From positions 310,001 to 374,000 of the forward strand of contig JACKNG010000001.1 of the NCBI GenBank assembly GCA_024235015.1: DNA of 64,000 nucleotides. Direction: 5' to 3'. The translations under genes and the position numbers were made by a program. Positions 1 to 9,501 of this stretch are shown here, piece by piece; position 1 is the stretch's first letter; each line of letters starts with the position of its first letter. A model generated the notes under the pieces. The model made no database searches. It was not told where the DNA came from and saw nothing but the letters and a program-made list of their open reading frames with translations. Source of the stretch: Gammaproteobacteria bacterium (GTDB lineage Bacteria > Pseudomonadota > Gammaproteobacteria > Ga0077536).

Positions 1-20
1 GATGCCGCGTGCGCGCGCCC

Positions 21-1025
21 TCAGAGCGGGTAGCCCACCGGTTCGCCGTCTTCGAGGATCTCGATGTACTCCGTCACTCCCATGCCCTCGCGGTCGTCCC
101 AGCGCCACAGGGTCAGGCCCTCGGCGATGCGCGATTGCAGGACCTGGTCGCCGACCTTGCGCCGGTTGCGCAGGGGCGCGAGGCGCAGCACCTCGCCTTC
201 CATCAGCACCCCGCGCCGGGCCGTGCGGACGCCCAGTCGCATGCGCACCGGGTCCTTGGCCGCGTCCCACTCGGTGTAGAGATCCATGTCGGTGATCTCC
301 TCGTAGGCGCCGTCGTACTGCAGCACGCCCTGGCGGCGGGTGCGCCCGTCGCGATCGGTGATCTTGAGCAGCATCATGGCGCGGTCGGGGCCGAAATTGG
401 CGATCAGCAGGCGGTAGAAGTAGATGTTCGTCCAGTAGCGCGGCCCCCACGAGTGATCGCGCCAGCCGAAGCCCTCGAAGGTGTGGCGCACGCCATCGAC
501 GGTCATCGCCGCCTGCACCCGCATGTGCTGGTTGAAGTGCCCGAGGGAGAAATCCCGCCCGTACATGGTCTCCTGGTCGTCCGAGGTCGGCTCGCCGCCG
601 TGCATGGGCGAGACCGCCTCGAGCTCGTACTCGACCCGCGCCGGCGCGGTCGGTGCGGTCTTGAACAGGGTCTGCGGGTCGCGCAGCAGGTTCGGATCAT
701 CGAGCACCATCACCTCGCCGGTGTAGCGCATGGCGATGCGCTTGAACGGCTCGAGCACCTCGTACTCGAGCCCGCCGGCAGCGAAACCGTCGTTGGCGGT
801 CAAATCGGGACGGCGGAACTGGCAGGCGATGCGCCCGTCCGGCAGGTAGAGACACACCTGGGTTTCGGCGTGGCCCTCGTTGACGCGGTTGCCGAGGCGC
901 ATCCAGCCGCCGTAGCGGCCGACCGGGTCGAAGCCGTTGACGTAGACGCTCTCGTTGAAGTTCGGCTCGGGGCCGGGGGCGTGGTTGTACTCGTCGACGG
1001 GGTCGAGGCGGAAGGGGTCGGTCAT
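21..1025 (-). CDS. AttH/CrtC-like protein, paralogue 1 (DUF7064/DUF7065 type)
   Basis: A 334-residue soluble protein with no signal peptide or membrane segment. It resembles the calycin-like AttH/hydroxyneurosporene-synthase group that Pfam, as I recall, now calls DUF7065 plus DUF7064; no reaction is established for these forms. Conserved blocks are YVNGFD near 28-33, GRDFSLGHFNQH at 156-167 and GWRDHSWGPR at 187-196, the last two rich in His and Asp that could bind ligand or metal. It is the last visible gene of a minus-strand trio, 19 bp after its close paralogue, and the unit may continue beyond the left edge. The family call is fairly safe; the function is unknown. Confidence 0.8.
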   Translation of the reverse strand: MTDPFRLDPVDEYNHAPGPEPNFNESVYVNGFDPVGRYGGWMRLGNRVNEGHAETQVCLYLPDGRIACQFRRPDLTANDGFAAGGLEYEVLEPFKRIAMRYTGEVMVLDDPNLLRDPQTLFKTAPTAPARVEYELEAVSPMHGGEPTSDDQETMYGRDFSLGHFNQHMRVQAAMTVDGVRHTFEGFGWRDHSWGPRYWTNIYFYRLLIANFGPDRAMMLLKITDRDGRTRRQGVLQYDGAYEEITDMDLYTEWDAAKDPVRMRLGVRTARRGVLMEGEVLRLAPLRNRRKVGDQVLQSRIAEGLTLWRWDDREGMGVTEYIEILEDGEPVGYPL

Positions 1026-1044
1026 CGGTTCTCTCGTGGCAGAT

Positions 1045-2046
1045 TTACAGGGGCCAGGCGACGGGCACGCCGTGCTCGAGGCGTTCGACGTACTCGGTCA
1101 TGCCGTAGCCGCGATAACCGTCCCACTCGAACTCGGTGATGCACTCGGCGATGCGCGAATGCAGCTCCGCACCGTCGATGCGGCGGCGATTGCTAAGCGG
1201 GGCGACGTTGAGCACGCGGCCGTGGATGACGGCGCGCCAGGAAGCGGTGCGCGCGGTCAGGGTCACCGCCACCGGGTCGCGCGCGGCGTCCCAGTCGGTG
1301 AACACGTCGAGGTCGAGGATGTCCTCGTAGCGGCCGTCACGGAACAGCACGCCGGCGCGACGGATGGCGCCGTCGCGGTTGGCAATCTTGAGCAGGGTGA
1401 TGCCGCGCTCGGGGCCGAAAGCGGCATAGAAGCCGCGATCGAACAGGATGTTCTGCCACAGCCGCGGCCCCCAGGAGTGGTCGCGCCAGCCCCAGCCGTC
1501 GAAGTCGAGATCCGCGCCGCCGATGCGCAGGTGCGCCGCCACCGCGGTGTGCTGGTTGAAATGACCGAGCGAGAAGTCGCGGCCGAACATGGTCTGCTGC
1601 CCTTCCCCCACGGGCAAACCGCCGTGGATGGGCGAGACCCCGCGCACCCGCCACTCGAGTTCGCACGTGGCCCGCTCGGCTTCGCCGAACAGCCGCCTGG
1701 GCTCGCGGAACAGGCCACGATCGGCGACCAGCATGACCTCGCCCGCGTAGCGCATCACCACTTCCTCGTGCGGCCTGATCACCTCGTAGCTGAGGCCGCC
1801 GGCGCTGAATTCCCGGTTGGCGTCGATGGCCGGGCGCTGGAACTGGCAGGCGATGCGGCCGTCGGGCAGGAACAGGCACACCGCGAGCTCGGCATAGCCT
1901 TCGTTGGCGCGGTTGCCGAGCCGCATCCAGCCGCCGTAGGCACGCTCGTGGTCGAAGCCGTTGACGTACACGGACTCGTTGAACAGCGCTTCGGCACCCG
2001 GATCGTGCGGGTACTCGTCGGCCGGCGCGAGCTTGTAATGGGCCAT
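1045..2046 (-). CDS. AttH/CrtC-like protein, paralogue 2 (DUF7064/DUF7065 type)
   Basis: A 333-residue tandem paralogue of the next gene downstream. It shares the block order YVNGFD, GGWMRLGNR, PDGRIACQF, GRDFSLGHFNQH (about 155-166) and GWRDHSWGPR (about 186-195). The ATG at 2046 was chosen because it aligns with the paralogue start (MAHYKLAPADEYPHD against MTDPFRLDPVDEYNHA); the frame is open further upstream but would overlap the MetE-like gene. It lies 20 bp after that gene, so co-transcription is likely. Retaining two diverged copies suggests a heteromer or two related substrates (inference). Biochemical role unknown. Confidence 0.8.
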   Translation of the reverse strand: MAHYKLAPADEYPHDPGAEALFNESVYVNGFDHERAYGGWMRLGNRANEGYAELAVCLFLPDGRIACQFQRPAIDANREFSAGGLSYEVIRPHEEVVMRYAGEVMLVADRGLFREPRRLFGEAERATCELEWRVRGVSPIHGGLPVGEGQQTMFGRDFSLGHFNQHTAVAAHLRIGGADLDFDGWGWRDHSWGPRLWQNILFDRGFYAAFGPERGITLLKIANRDGAIRRAGVLFRDGRYEDILDLDVFTDWDAARDPVAVTLTARTASWRAVIHGRVLNVAPLSNRRRIDGAELHSRIAECITEFEWDGYRGYGMTEYVERLEHGVPVAWPL

Positions 2047-2066
2047 GTCGGGGCTCCGTCCTGGCC

Positions 2067-3236
2067 TCAACCAGGGGCGTGAAACGCGTAACGCGGGTCG
2101 GCCGCCCGCACGCGGGCCTCGTCGAGACCGAGTTCGCGGCGCACGATGTTGGCGCCGAGCACGACCGACACGCATTTGTAGAAGGCGATGCGGCGCGACA
2201 GGCCTTCGCGACCGAAGCCGCAATCGGCCGTGATTACCAGGCGTTCCGGCGGCACGTATTCGAGTGCGTGGCGGATGGTCGCCGCCACCTGTTCCGGCGA
2301 TTCCACCGTGGTTCGAGTGTGATCGACGACGCCGATGCCGATCTTCTTGTCGGTCTTGAATTTACCCAGCAGCGCGATGTCGCGGGCGTTGTTGCTGCCC
2401 CCCTCGAGCATCAGCACGTCGCAGTTCATGTCGAGAAAATACGGCAGGGCGCGTTCATAGCTCGGCCGATCCCAGTAGAAACTCTGCTGGTTGGGATTGC
2501 CCCAGCAGGTGTGCGCCCAGATCTCGGTGTCGACCCCGGCGACCTGGCGGTTGAAGGCTTCGGTGTAGAAGGCCAGGTCGGCATCGGAACAGGGTGGTTG
2601 GGCGTTGCAGTTGAAATGATGCACGGGTTCCTCGATCTGGATCACCGGGCAGCCGGCCGCCGCCAGTTCGCGGTACTCCTCGTTCATCGCCGCGGCGAGG
2701 TCCATGACCATGTCGCGTTCGTTGTCGTAGTACTCGTTCCACAACATCATCGGCAGGCAGGTGGCGCAGATCGACCCGATTTTCACCGGCCGGTCGGTCA
2801 TCTTCTGGGCCGTCTTCCAGACCGCGGCGAGATGCATCGGTCCGCGGGTGATGCGGTCGGTGACGGTCGGCGGATGCCAGCTCTCCTGGACCTCGTAGAG
2901 GATGTGGCCGGGCTTCATCGGGCCATAGTCGAGGAAATGCGAACTGTCACGGAAGCCGGTGATGCCGTTCAGACGCTCGATGGTATAGAAGAACCACGAC
3001 CGTCCACCGACCTCGAGATCGAAGCGGGTGTCGCCGTCGACCAGGATGTCGAGGCCACAGCGCTCCTGCTCGTTGATGTAGCAAGCGACCGAATCCAGGT
3101 ATTGCTCGCGGTACTGCGAATCGCCCATGGCGACCTTGAACGGCCGGCCGTGCAGGTTCTGGTCGAACCAGGTGGGCTTGGGAAACGATCCGACCATCGC
3201 GGTCGGCATGATCTTGTCCTTTGTCGCAACGAACAT
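2067..3236 (-). CDS. Stand-alone MetE C-terminal-like zinc barrel protein
   Basis: A 389-residue protein of the UROD/MetE barrel superfamily, of the kind usually annotated as cobalamin-independent methionine synthase II family. The N-terminal half of classical MetE (about 750 residues) is absent. The zinc site appears intact: His242 and Cys244 in AHTCWGN, a Glu at 278 in MLEGG, and Cys339 in TADCGFG. Family members activate a thiol on zinc and alkylate it; relatives include methionine synthases and epoxyalkane:coenzyme M transferase, so an alkyl-transfer or lyase role is plausible but unproven. ATG 3236 follows a strong GGAGAGGGGG site. It heads the trio with the two AttH-like genes and is divergent from the acyl-CoA dehydrogenase. 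Confidence 0.8.
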   Translation of the reverse strand: MFVATKDKIMPTAMVGSFPKPTWFDQNLHGRPFKVAMGDSQYREQYLDSVACYINEQERCGLDILVDGDTRFDLEVGGRSWFFYTIERLNGITGFRDSSHFLDYGPMKPGHILYEVQESWHPPTVTDRITRGPMHLAAVWKTAQKMTDRPVKIGSICATCLPMMLWNEYYDNERDMVMDLAAAMNEEYRELAAAGCPVIQIEEPVHHFNCNAQPPCSDADLAFYTEAFNRQVAGVDTEIWAHTCWGNPNQQSFYWDRPSYERALPYFLDMNCDVLMLEGGSNNARDIALLGKFKTDKKIGIGVVDHTRTTVESPEQVAATIRHALEYVPPERLVITADCGFGREGLSRRIAFYKCVSVVLGANIVRRELGLDEARVRAADPRYAFHAPG

Positions 3237-3389
3237 GTTGAACCCCCTCTCCTTCGAACAGTATTGTTTGCCCCAATCCGTTCACGCGGCCATCGTCCCG
3301 CAGGTCGTTGATGATAGGGTTTCCCTCGCCGCGGGGGAATGTCAGGCGGGCGCGCTCCCGCATCTCCAGGTTTGCAGAGGCCACACCAC

Positions 3390-4556
3390 ATGCAGTTCAG
3401 CTTTTCCGAAGACCAGATCGCCATTCGCGACGCCATCACCCGCCTGTGCGAGGATTTCGACGCCGAGTACTGGCTCGAAGGCGACAACACCGGCCGCTTC
3501 CCCCAGGATTTCGTCGACGCCATCTGCGCCGGCGGCTGGTTCGGCATCGCCATGCCGGAAGCCTACGGCGGCAGCGGGCTCGGCATCACCGAGGCCTCGA
3601 TCATGATGCAAGCCGTGGCCGAATCCGGCGCCGGCATGAGCGGTGCTTCGGCCATCCATCTCAACATCTTCGGCCTCAACCCGGTGGTGGTATTCGGCAG
3701 CGAGGAACAGAAGCAGCGCTGGCTGCCACCGCTGATCCGCGGCGAGGACTCGGCCTGCTTCGGCGTTACCGAGCCGAATGCCGGTCTCGACACCACCAGC
3801 CTGCAGGTGCGCGCCGAGCGCAGCGGCGACGGTTACCTGATCACCGGTCAGAAGCACTGGACGTCGATGGCCCAGCGCGCCAACAAGGTGCTGCTGCTGG
3901 CCCGCACCACGCCGCGCGACGAGGTTAAGCGCAAGACCGAGGGCCTGTCGCTGTTCTACACCGATCTCAACCGCGACTACGCCGAGGTGCACGAGATCCC
4001 CAAGATGGGCCGCAAGGCAATCGATTCGAACGCGGTCTTCTACGATGCCATGCCGGTGCCCCAGGAAGACCTCATCGGTGAAGAAGGCAAGGGTTTCCAC
4101 TACATCCTGCACGGCCTCAACCCCGAGCGCATCCTGATCGCCGCCGAGGCCGTCGGGCTCGGCCGCGCCGCATTGCGGCGTGCCTGCGAGTATGCCCGCG
4201 AGCGCGTGGTCTTCGGCCGCCCGATCGGCATGAACCAGGGCATCCAGCACCCGCTCGCACGCAACTGGATGGAACTCGAGGCGGCCAACCTGATGACCTT
4301 CAACGCCGCCTCGCGCTACGACAATGGCGAAGACTGCGGCGCCGAGGCCAACGCCGCCAAGTTCCTCGCCGCCGAGGCCGGTTTCCACGCCTGCGAACAG
4401 GCCGTCCTGACCCACGGCGGCATGGGCTACGCCCGCGAGTACCACGTCGAGCGCTACCTGCGCGAAATGATGATCCCGCGCATCGCGCCGGTCAGCCGCG
4501 AGATGATCCTGAACTACATCGGCGAGCGCGTGCTCGACCTGCCGCGCTCGTTCTGA
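3390..4556 (+). CDS. Acyl-CoA dehydrogenase family protein
   Basis: A 388-residue flavoprotein expected to introduce an alpha,beta double bond into an acyl-CoA. The usual three-domain layout is visible: an N-terminal helical part (MQFSFSEDQIAIRDAI), the middle beta domain with FGVTEPNAG near 122-131, and a C-terminal helical domain with THGGMGYAREY. The stretch that normally carries the C-terminal catalytic Glu (YEGT-like) reads RIAPVS, so the base is probably elsewhere, as in isovaleryl- and long-chain enzymes. The start was set at ATG 3390, where homology begins, preceded by CAGAGG. It is divergent from the MetE-like gene with 153 bp between starts. Substrate unknown. Confidence 0.88.
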   Translation: MQFSFSEDQIAIRDAITRLCEDFDAEYWLEGDNTGRFPQDFVDAICAGGWFGIAMPEAYGGSGLGITEASIMMQAVAESGAGMSGASAIHLNIFGLNPVVVFGSEEQKQRWLPPLIRGEDSACFGVTEPNAGLDTTSLQVRAERSGDGYLITGQKHWTSMAQRANKVLLLARTTPRDEVKRKTEGLSLFYTDLNRDYAEVHEIPKMGRKAIDSNAVFYDAMPVPQEDLIGEEGKGFHYILHGLNPERILIAAEAVGLGRAALRRACEYARERVVFGRPIGMNQGIQHPLARNWMELEAANLMTFNAASRYDNGEDCGAEANAAKFLAAEAGFHACEQAVLTHGGMGYAREYHVERYLREMMIPRIAPVSREMILNYIGERVLDLPRSF

Positions 4557-4714
4557 GCGCACCGCGCGCCGAATGACGATGGGCAGGTCAAAGCGGCAGG
4601 CGAGGACGGTCGCGCGCAACGCGGCGCGCCTCGTCGACGGCGGTTTTTCACCCGCCCCCTAACCCGGGCGCGCCACATCCAGGCGCCCCACCAACCGACG
4701 AGGGGAGAACGACG

Positions 4715-5737
4715 ATGCGATTCGGCTTTATGGAGGATTTTCGCAACCCGGTGCGCTGGCGCCGACCATGGCCCGAGTTCTATCGCCAGATCATCGACCA
4801 GGTGAGCCGCGGCGAGGAACTCGGCTTCGACCACGTGTGGTTGACCGAGCACCACTTCACCGAGGATGGCTACAACCCCTCGATCATGACCACTGCCGCG
4901 GCCATAGCCATGCGTACCTCGCGCATCCGCATCGGCAGTTTCATCATCATCATGCCCTACCAGCACCCGGTGCTGCTGGCCGAGGAAGTCGCCAATGTCG
5001 ACATCCTCTCCGACGGCCGTTTCGACCTCGGCGTCGGCCAGGGCTACTCGCACTACGAGTTCGAATCGTTCTGCATGAATCGCAGCGAGCGCGGCATGCG
5101 CACGCGCGAAGGCACACGCCTGATGCAGCGCCTGTTCACCGAGGACGAGGTGAGCTTCGAAGGCAAGTTCAACAAGGTGGAGAAGGCCCGCCTGTCGCCG
5201 AAACCGGTGCAGCAGCCGCACCCGCCGATCTGGATCGGTGCGCGTGGCCCGAAGGCGATCACCCGCGCGGCCGAGATGGGTTATCACCTCATGGCGACCA
5301 TCGGCCCCGACCCGGCGCCGGTCTACCTCGACGCGCTGGCGAAAAGCGGGCGCAACCCGGACGAGTTCAACATCGCCCAGCTGCGCATGGTCTATTGCGC
5401 CGAGACCGAGGACCAGGCCTGGGACGAGTGCCAGGACCACCTCTTCCACATGCTCGAGTTCTACCAGGACATCCTGTCGGAGGCCAAGGATGCCGACGGT
5501 GACGACAAGCCGCTGCCGGTGACCAAGGCCAGCGACATGCGTCACTCGGTGCTGGCCGATCACTTCATGATCGGTACGCCCGACCAGGTTGCGGCCAAGA
5601 TCGAGCGTTTCCAGCAGGAATTCCGCTGCACGGACTTCATCATGGGCACCCAGTTCCCCGGCCTCGACCCGGCCAGGGGTACGCGTGCGCTGGAGATGTT
5701 CGCCAAGGAGGTCATGCCGCGCTTCCGCGGCGCGTGA
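4715..5737 (+). CDS. LLM-class flavin-dependent oxidoreductase 1
   Basis: A 340-residue bacterial-luciferase-like monooxygenase (TIM barrel, FMN or F420 class). Diagnostic features are the N-terminal MRFGFMEDFRN strand, the VWLTEHHF block near 43-50, the SRIRIGS strand, the LSDGRFDLGVGQG turn near 104-116, and PPIWIGARG near 170-178. Such enzymes hydroxylate or oxidise small organic substrates with reduced flavin. It lies 158 bp downstream of the acyl-CoA dehydrogenase on the same strand and may share its regulation. ATG 4715 follows GAGGGGAGAAC. Cofactor and substrate cannot be decided from sequence. Confidence 0.87.
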   Translation: MRFGFMEDFRNPVRWRRPWPEFYRQIIDQVSRGEELGFDHVWLTEHHFTEDGYNPSIMTTAAAIAMRTSRIRIGSFIIIMPYQHPVLLAEEVANVDILSDGRFDLGVGQGYSHYEFESFCMNRSERGMRTREGTRLMQRLFTEDEVSFEGKFNKVEKARLSPKPVQQPHPPIWIGARGPKAITRAAEMGYHLMATIGPDPAPVYLDALAKSGRNPDEFNIAQLRMVYCAETEDQAWDECQDHLFHMLEFYQDILSEAKDADGDDKPLPVTKASDMRHSVLADHFMIGTPDQVAAKIERFQQEFRCTDFIMGTQFPGLDPARGTRALEMFAKEVMPRFRGA

Positions 5738-5757
5738 GGCTTGCCGGCAGCACGGAT

Positions 5758-5775
5758 CGGGCGCGCCGGCGCCCG
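5758..5775. terminator. Hairpin between convergent genes
   Basis: A 7-bp perfect stem (5758-5764 with 5769-5775) and a 4-base loop sit in the 57-bp gap between the convergent luciferase-like and SRPBCC genes. There is no T tract on either side, so this is only a possible bidirectional terminator or RNA-end-stabilising structure. Confidence 0.35.
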
Positions 5776-5794
5776 CTCCCCGGCCGCACGGACC

Positions 5795-6214
5795 TCAGGC
5801 GCTCAAGCGCGCGAGGCCGTCGATGAGGGCGTTGTAGAGGCCTTCGAGGCTTTCGCGCACGCTGTCCTCGTCGGCGCCCCTGGGCTTCCAGTTGCTGCCC
5901 CAGGCGACGTGCGTGCCCTTGCCGGTGTCGCTCAAGGTGACCACGGCGAAGTACTGCTCGACCGGCAGGGCGTCGGTTTCGAGGATGGTGTAGCCGTAGA
6001 CACTGTCGTCGTGGACGACTTCGAGGCGTTCGACCACGCGGCCACCGCCGTTGAGGACGATGGTGCGCTCGGCGCCGACGCCGTCGCCGATGCAGGCACA
6101 AGACTCCACGGCGTCGGGCAGCAGCTTCTTCACGCCGCCGAAATCGACCAGCGCGGCGAACACCGTCGCGCGCGGAACCGGGATCTCTCTCTCGACCAGG
6201 GCGTCATAGGGCAT
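5795..6214 (-). CDS. SRPBCC-family (polyketide cyclase/START-like) protein
   Basis: A 139-residue protein of the SRPBCC helix-grip fold. The pattern is a strand (LVEREIPVP), the helix RATVFAALVDF, GVKKLLPDAV, a run of beta strands including YGYTILETDALP, and a long C-terminal helix (SVRESLEGLYNALIDGLARL). The family binds hydrophobic ligands or acts as cyclases and dehydratases. ATG 6214 was preferred to an upstream ATG because a GAGGAG site lies 7 bases before it. It has no close operon partner: the PHA depolymerase gene lies upstream on the same strand, 123 bp away. Ligand unknown. Confidence 0.8.
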   Translation of the reverse strand: MPYDALVEREIPVPRATVFAALVDFGGVKKLLPDAVESCACIGDGVGAERTIVLNGGGRVVERLEVVHDDSVYGYTILETDALPVEQYFAVVTLSDTGKGTHVAWGSNWKPRGADEDSVRESLEGLYNALIDGLARLSA

Positions 6215-6337
6215 CGGGGTTCTCCTCATCGTGGTTGATGGCGACCCCGCGCGGGGATGACGGAGTCAGCGGGCCGCCACTCTAGCCGGCGCACCCGGCA
6301 GCGTCGACCCCGGCCTGCGCCCGTGGGCGGGCCCAGG

Positions 6338-7591
<1,254 letters not shown>

Positions 7592-7755
7592 GCGCGTCCT
7601 CCGGGTGACGGATGGGGCACGTAGCCAGCGTCGTGGCCTGGCGCCAATCAGCTTTTGCACCGCAGCATACGACAGCACCCGGCAAGCGCCAAGCGCACTG
7701 GCCCCGCGCTTGCACTCCCTTACAATTGATTCACGCCAGCAACCGGAGCCGCGCC

Positions 7756-8160
7756 ATGCCCCTCGAACGCCTCGACCACTACTTCGTCTACGCCTCCGAC
7801 CTCGATCGCTCGCGGCGCTTCTACGCCGACGTCCTCGGCTTGCACCAGGGCCCGCGACCGGATTTCGACTTTCCCGGCTACTGGTTCTATCTCGAGGATC
7901 GACCCGTGGTGCACGTCGGCAACGATGCCTTCGAGGGCGGTTATGTCGACGCGGGCGACGAACGCCGCATCACCGGCGGCACCGGACCGGTCGATCACAT
8001 CGCCTTTCGCGGCAGCGACATCGAGGCCTTCGAACGGCGTTTCGATGACCAGGGCGTGAGTTACCAGCGCCGCGAGGTACCCGATTTCAAGCTCAGCCAG
8101 CTGTTCGTCAAGGATCCGGAGGGGGTCACGATCGAATTGAATTTCTTCCACGCCGAATGA
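7756..8160 (+). CDS. VOC-family (glyoxalase/dioxygenase fold) protein
   Basis: A 134-residue single-module vicinal oxygen chelate protein. Two beta-alpha-beta-beta-beta repeats can be followed: RLDHYFVYASDLDRSRRFYADVLGL, and then VDHIAFRGSDIEAFERRF with a terminal VTIELNFF strand. Likely metal ligands are His8, the His in VDHIAF and the Glu in IELNF. Members include glyoxalases, extradiol dioxygenases and epimerases; nothing here decides between them. ATG 7756 follows CCGGAG. The stop overlaps the next start by 4 bp, so it is translationally coupled to the DUF1329 gene. Confidence 0.85.
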   Translation: MPLERLDHYFVYASDLDRSRRFYADVLGLHQGPRPDFDFPGYWFYLEDRPVVHVGNDAFEGGYVDAGDERRITGGTGPVDHIAFRGSDIEAFERRFDDQGVSYQRREVPDFKLSQLFVKDPEGVTIELNFFHAE

Positions 8161-9452
8161 AGCTGCGTCGCGCCGCGCGGCGCCTCCTGCTCGCCGTGGG
8201 CTTGTGCCAGGCGACGGCGGCGGCAAGCGCGGGTTTCGACCTCGACCAGGCCCAGCTGGTCGAAATCAGCCCGCGCCCAGGGACCGTCATCACGGCCGAG
8301 AACCTGCCGCGTTTCGCCCACCTCGTCGACCGTGATTTCGCGCGCTTCGTCGCCGGCGGTTTCGCCACCCTGGACATCGACGAACCGCTGTCGTTCGCAC
8401 CCCACCCCGCCTTCGTCTCGGCCACCGCGCGCTTCGGCGGCCAGGCGCGCATCGGCCAGCAGCCCGGCCTGCTCGACGACTTCGTGCAGGGCCTGCCCTT
8501 CCCCGGCCCCATGCGCCTCGACGATGCCCAGGCCGGGCTCAAGACGGCCTGGAACATGCGTTATGCCTACACCGGCGACAGCGGGCTGCTGCCCGAGATC
8601 CACTGGCAGCTGCGCGACTGGCGCAGCGAGAAGGTCGATCTCGAGATGCTGTTCGAGGCACGCAGCATGCGTTTCATGTTCCGCCACGTGCAGCCGCCGG
8701 TGCCGTTCGTCGCCGACAACCCGCAGGACGCCTATGCCGCGTTCCGGCTGGAGGCCATCGATGCCGGCAGCTACGACGGCACCGAGGCCCTGGTCTTCGC
8801 CAACCGCGACGAGTCACGCGAGGTCAACGGCTGGGTCTACATCCCGCAGCTCGGGCGCACCCAGTCGCTGGCCTCGTTCTCGACCGAGGAATCGATGTTC
8901 GGCAGCGACATCCTGCCGACCGATTTCCTGGTCTACTCCGGGCGCCTGGTCGACATGCAATGGCGATACCGCGGCATGACCTACATGCTGCTGCCGATGT
9001 ATCGCCACGACCGCGTGCAGCTGTCCGAACGCAAGGCGCGCAAGTACGACTACTGGCACGTTGCCTTCGACGGCCGCGCCGGCTGCTTTCCGCGCGTGCA
9101 ATGGCAGCTGCGCCCGGTCCTGATCCTGGAGGGCACGGCGCTCGACGACGCCGCACTGGTGCGCAAGCGGGTGTTCTACGTCGACGCCCAGACCCACGTC
9201 GCGCCGTTCTGGAAGGTCTACCGCGACGGCGATGCGCTGTGGAAGTTCGTCATCACGGCCTATGCCCACCCCAACTCGCACCTCGCCCACAACAACGAGT
9301 CGGGCGCCCCGTTGCCGACCGCCTTCTCGACCATCGACATCCAGACCAACCGCTGCACCACGCTGCAGATCCTCACCCTGGTCAACGTCGACGAGGTCGA
9401 GCCCGACGATTTCGACACCGCCGACATGCAGGGCCGCGGCCGGCGGCGCTGA
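8157..9452 (+). CDS. DUF1329 outer-membrane/periplasmic protein
   Basis: A 431-residue exported protein of the DUF1329 family (LolB-like fold). Residues 1-25 form a signal peptide (Arg-rich start, LLLAVGL core, ASA cleavage region). Family-like blocks include VNGWVYIPQLGRTQSL near 222-237, MFGSDILPTDF near 247-257, and RRVFYVD-type and WKFVITAYAHP segments. DUF1329 proteins are commonly encoded with RND exporters and catabolic clusters for hydrophobic compounds, and are thought to act in the envelope (family knowledge). It overlaps the VOC gene by 4 bp (ATGA). Precise role unknown. Confidence 0.82.
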   Translation: MKLRRAARRLLLAVGLCQATAAASAGFDLDQAQLVEISPRPGTVITAENLPRFAHLVDRDFARFVAGGFATLDIDEPLSFAPHPAFVSATARFGGQARIGQQPGLLDDFVQGLPFPGPMRLDDAQAGLKTAWNMRYAYTGDSGLLPEIHWQLRDWRSEKVDLEMLFEARSMRFMFRHVQPPVPFVADNPQDAYAAFRLEAIDAGSYDGTEALVFANRDESREVNGWVYIPQLGRTQSLASFSTEESMFGSDILPTDFLVYSGRLVDMQWRYRGMTYMLLPMYRHDRVQLSERKARKYDYWHVAFDGRAGCFPRVQWQLRPVLILEGTALDDAALVRKRVFYVDAQTHVAPFWKVYRDGDALWKFVITAYAHPNSHLAHNNESGAPLPTAFSTIDIQTNRCTTLQILTLVNVDEVEPDDFDTADMQGRGRRR

Positions 9453-9466
9453 CCTGCGCCCTGCGC

Positions 9467-9500
9467 TATAGTCCCCCTCGGTCATCTCGGGGAGGGGGAC
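9467..9500 (+). promoter_or_regulatory. TATAGT -10-like box and RBS-sequestering hairpin
   Basis: TATAGT at 9467-9472 resembles a sigma-70 -10 box. It runs into a perfect 9-bp inverted repeat (9471-9479 with 9492-9500; GTCCCCCTC and GAGGGGGAC). The 3' arm is the ribosome binding site of the luciferase-like gene starting at 9502. In a transcript reading through from the VOC/DUF1329 genes this hairpin would hide the site. In a transcript started from the local box the 5' arm would be mostly missing and the site free. Both readings are inference. Confidence 0.45.
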
Positions 9501-9501
9501 G

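Noticed and set aside
4639..4656. Possible terminator (GGCGG, T run in loop, CCGCC) after the acyl-CoA dehydrogenase
   Set aside because: The stem is only five base pairs and the T run is inside the loop, not after it.
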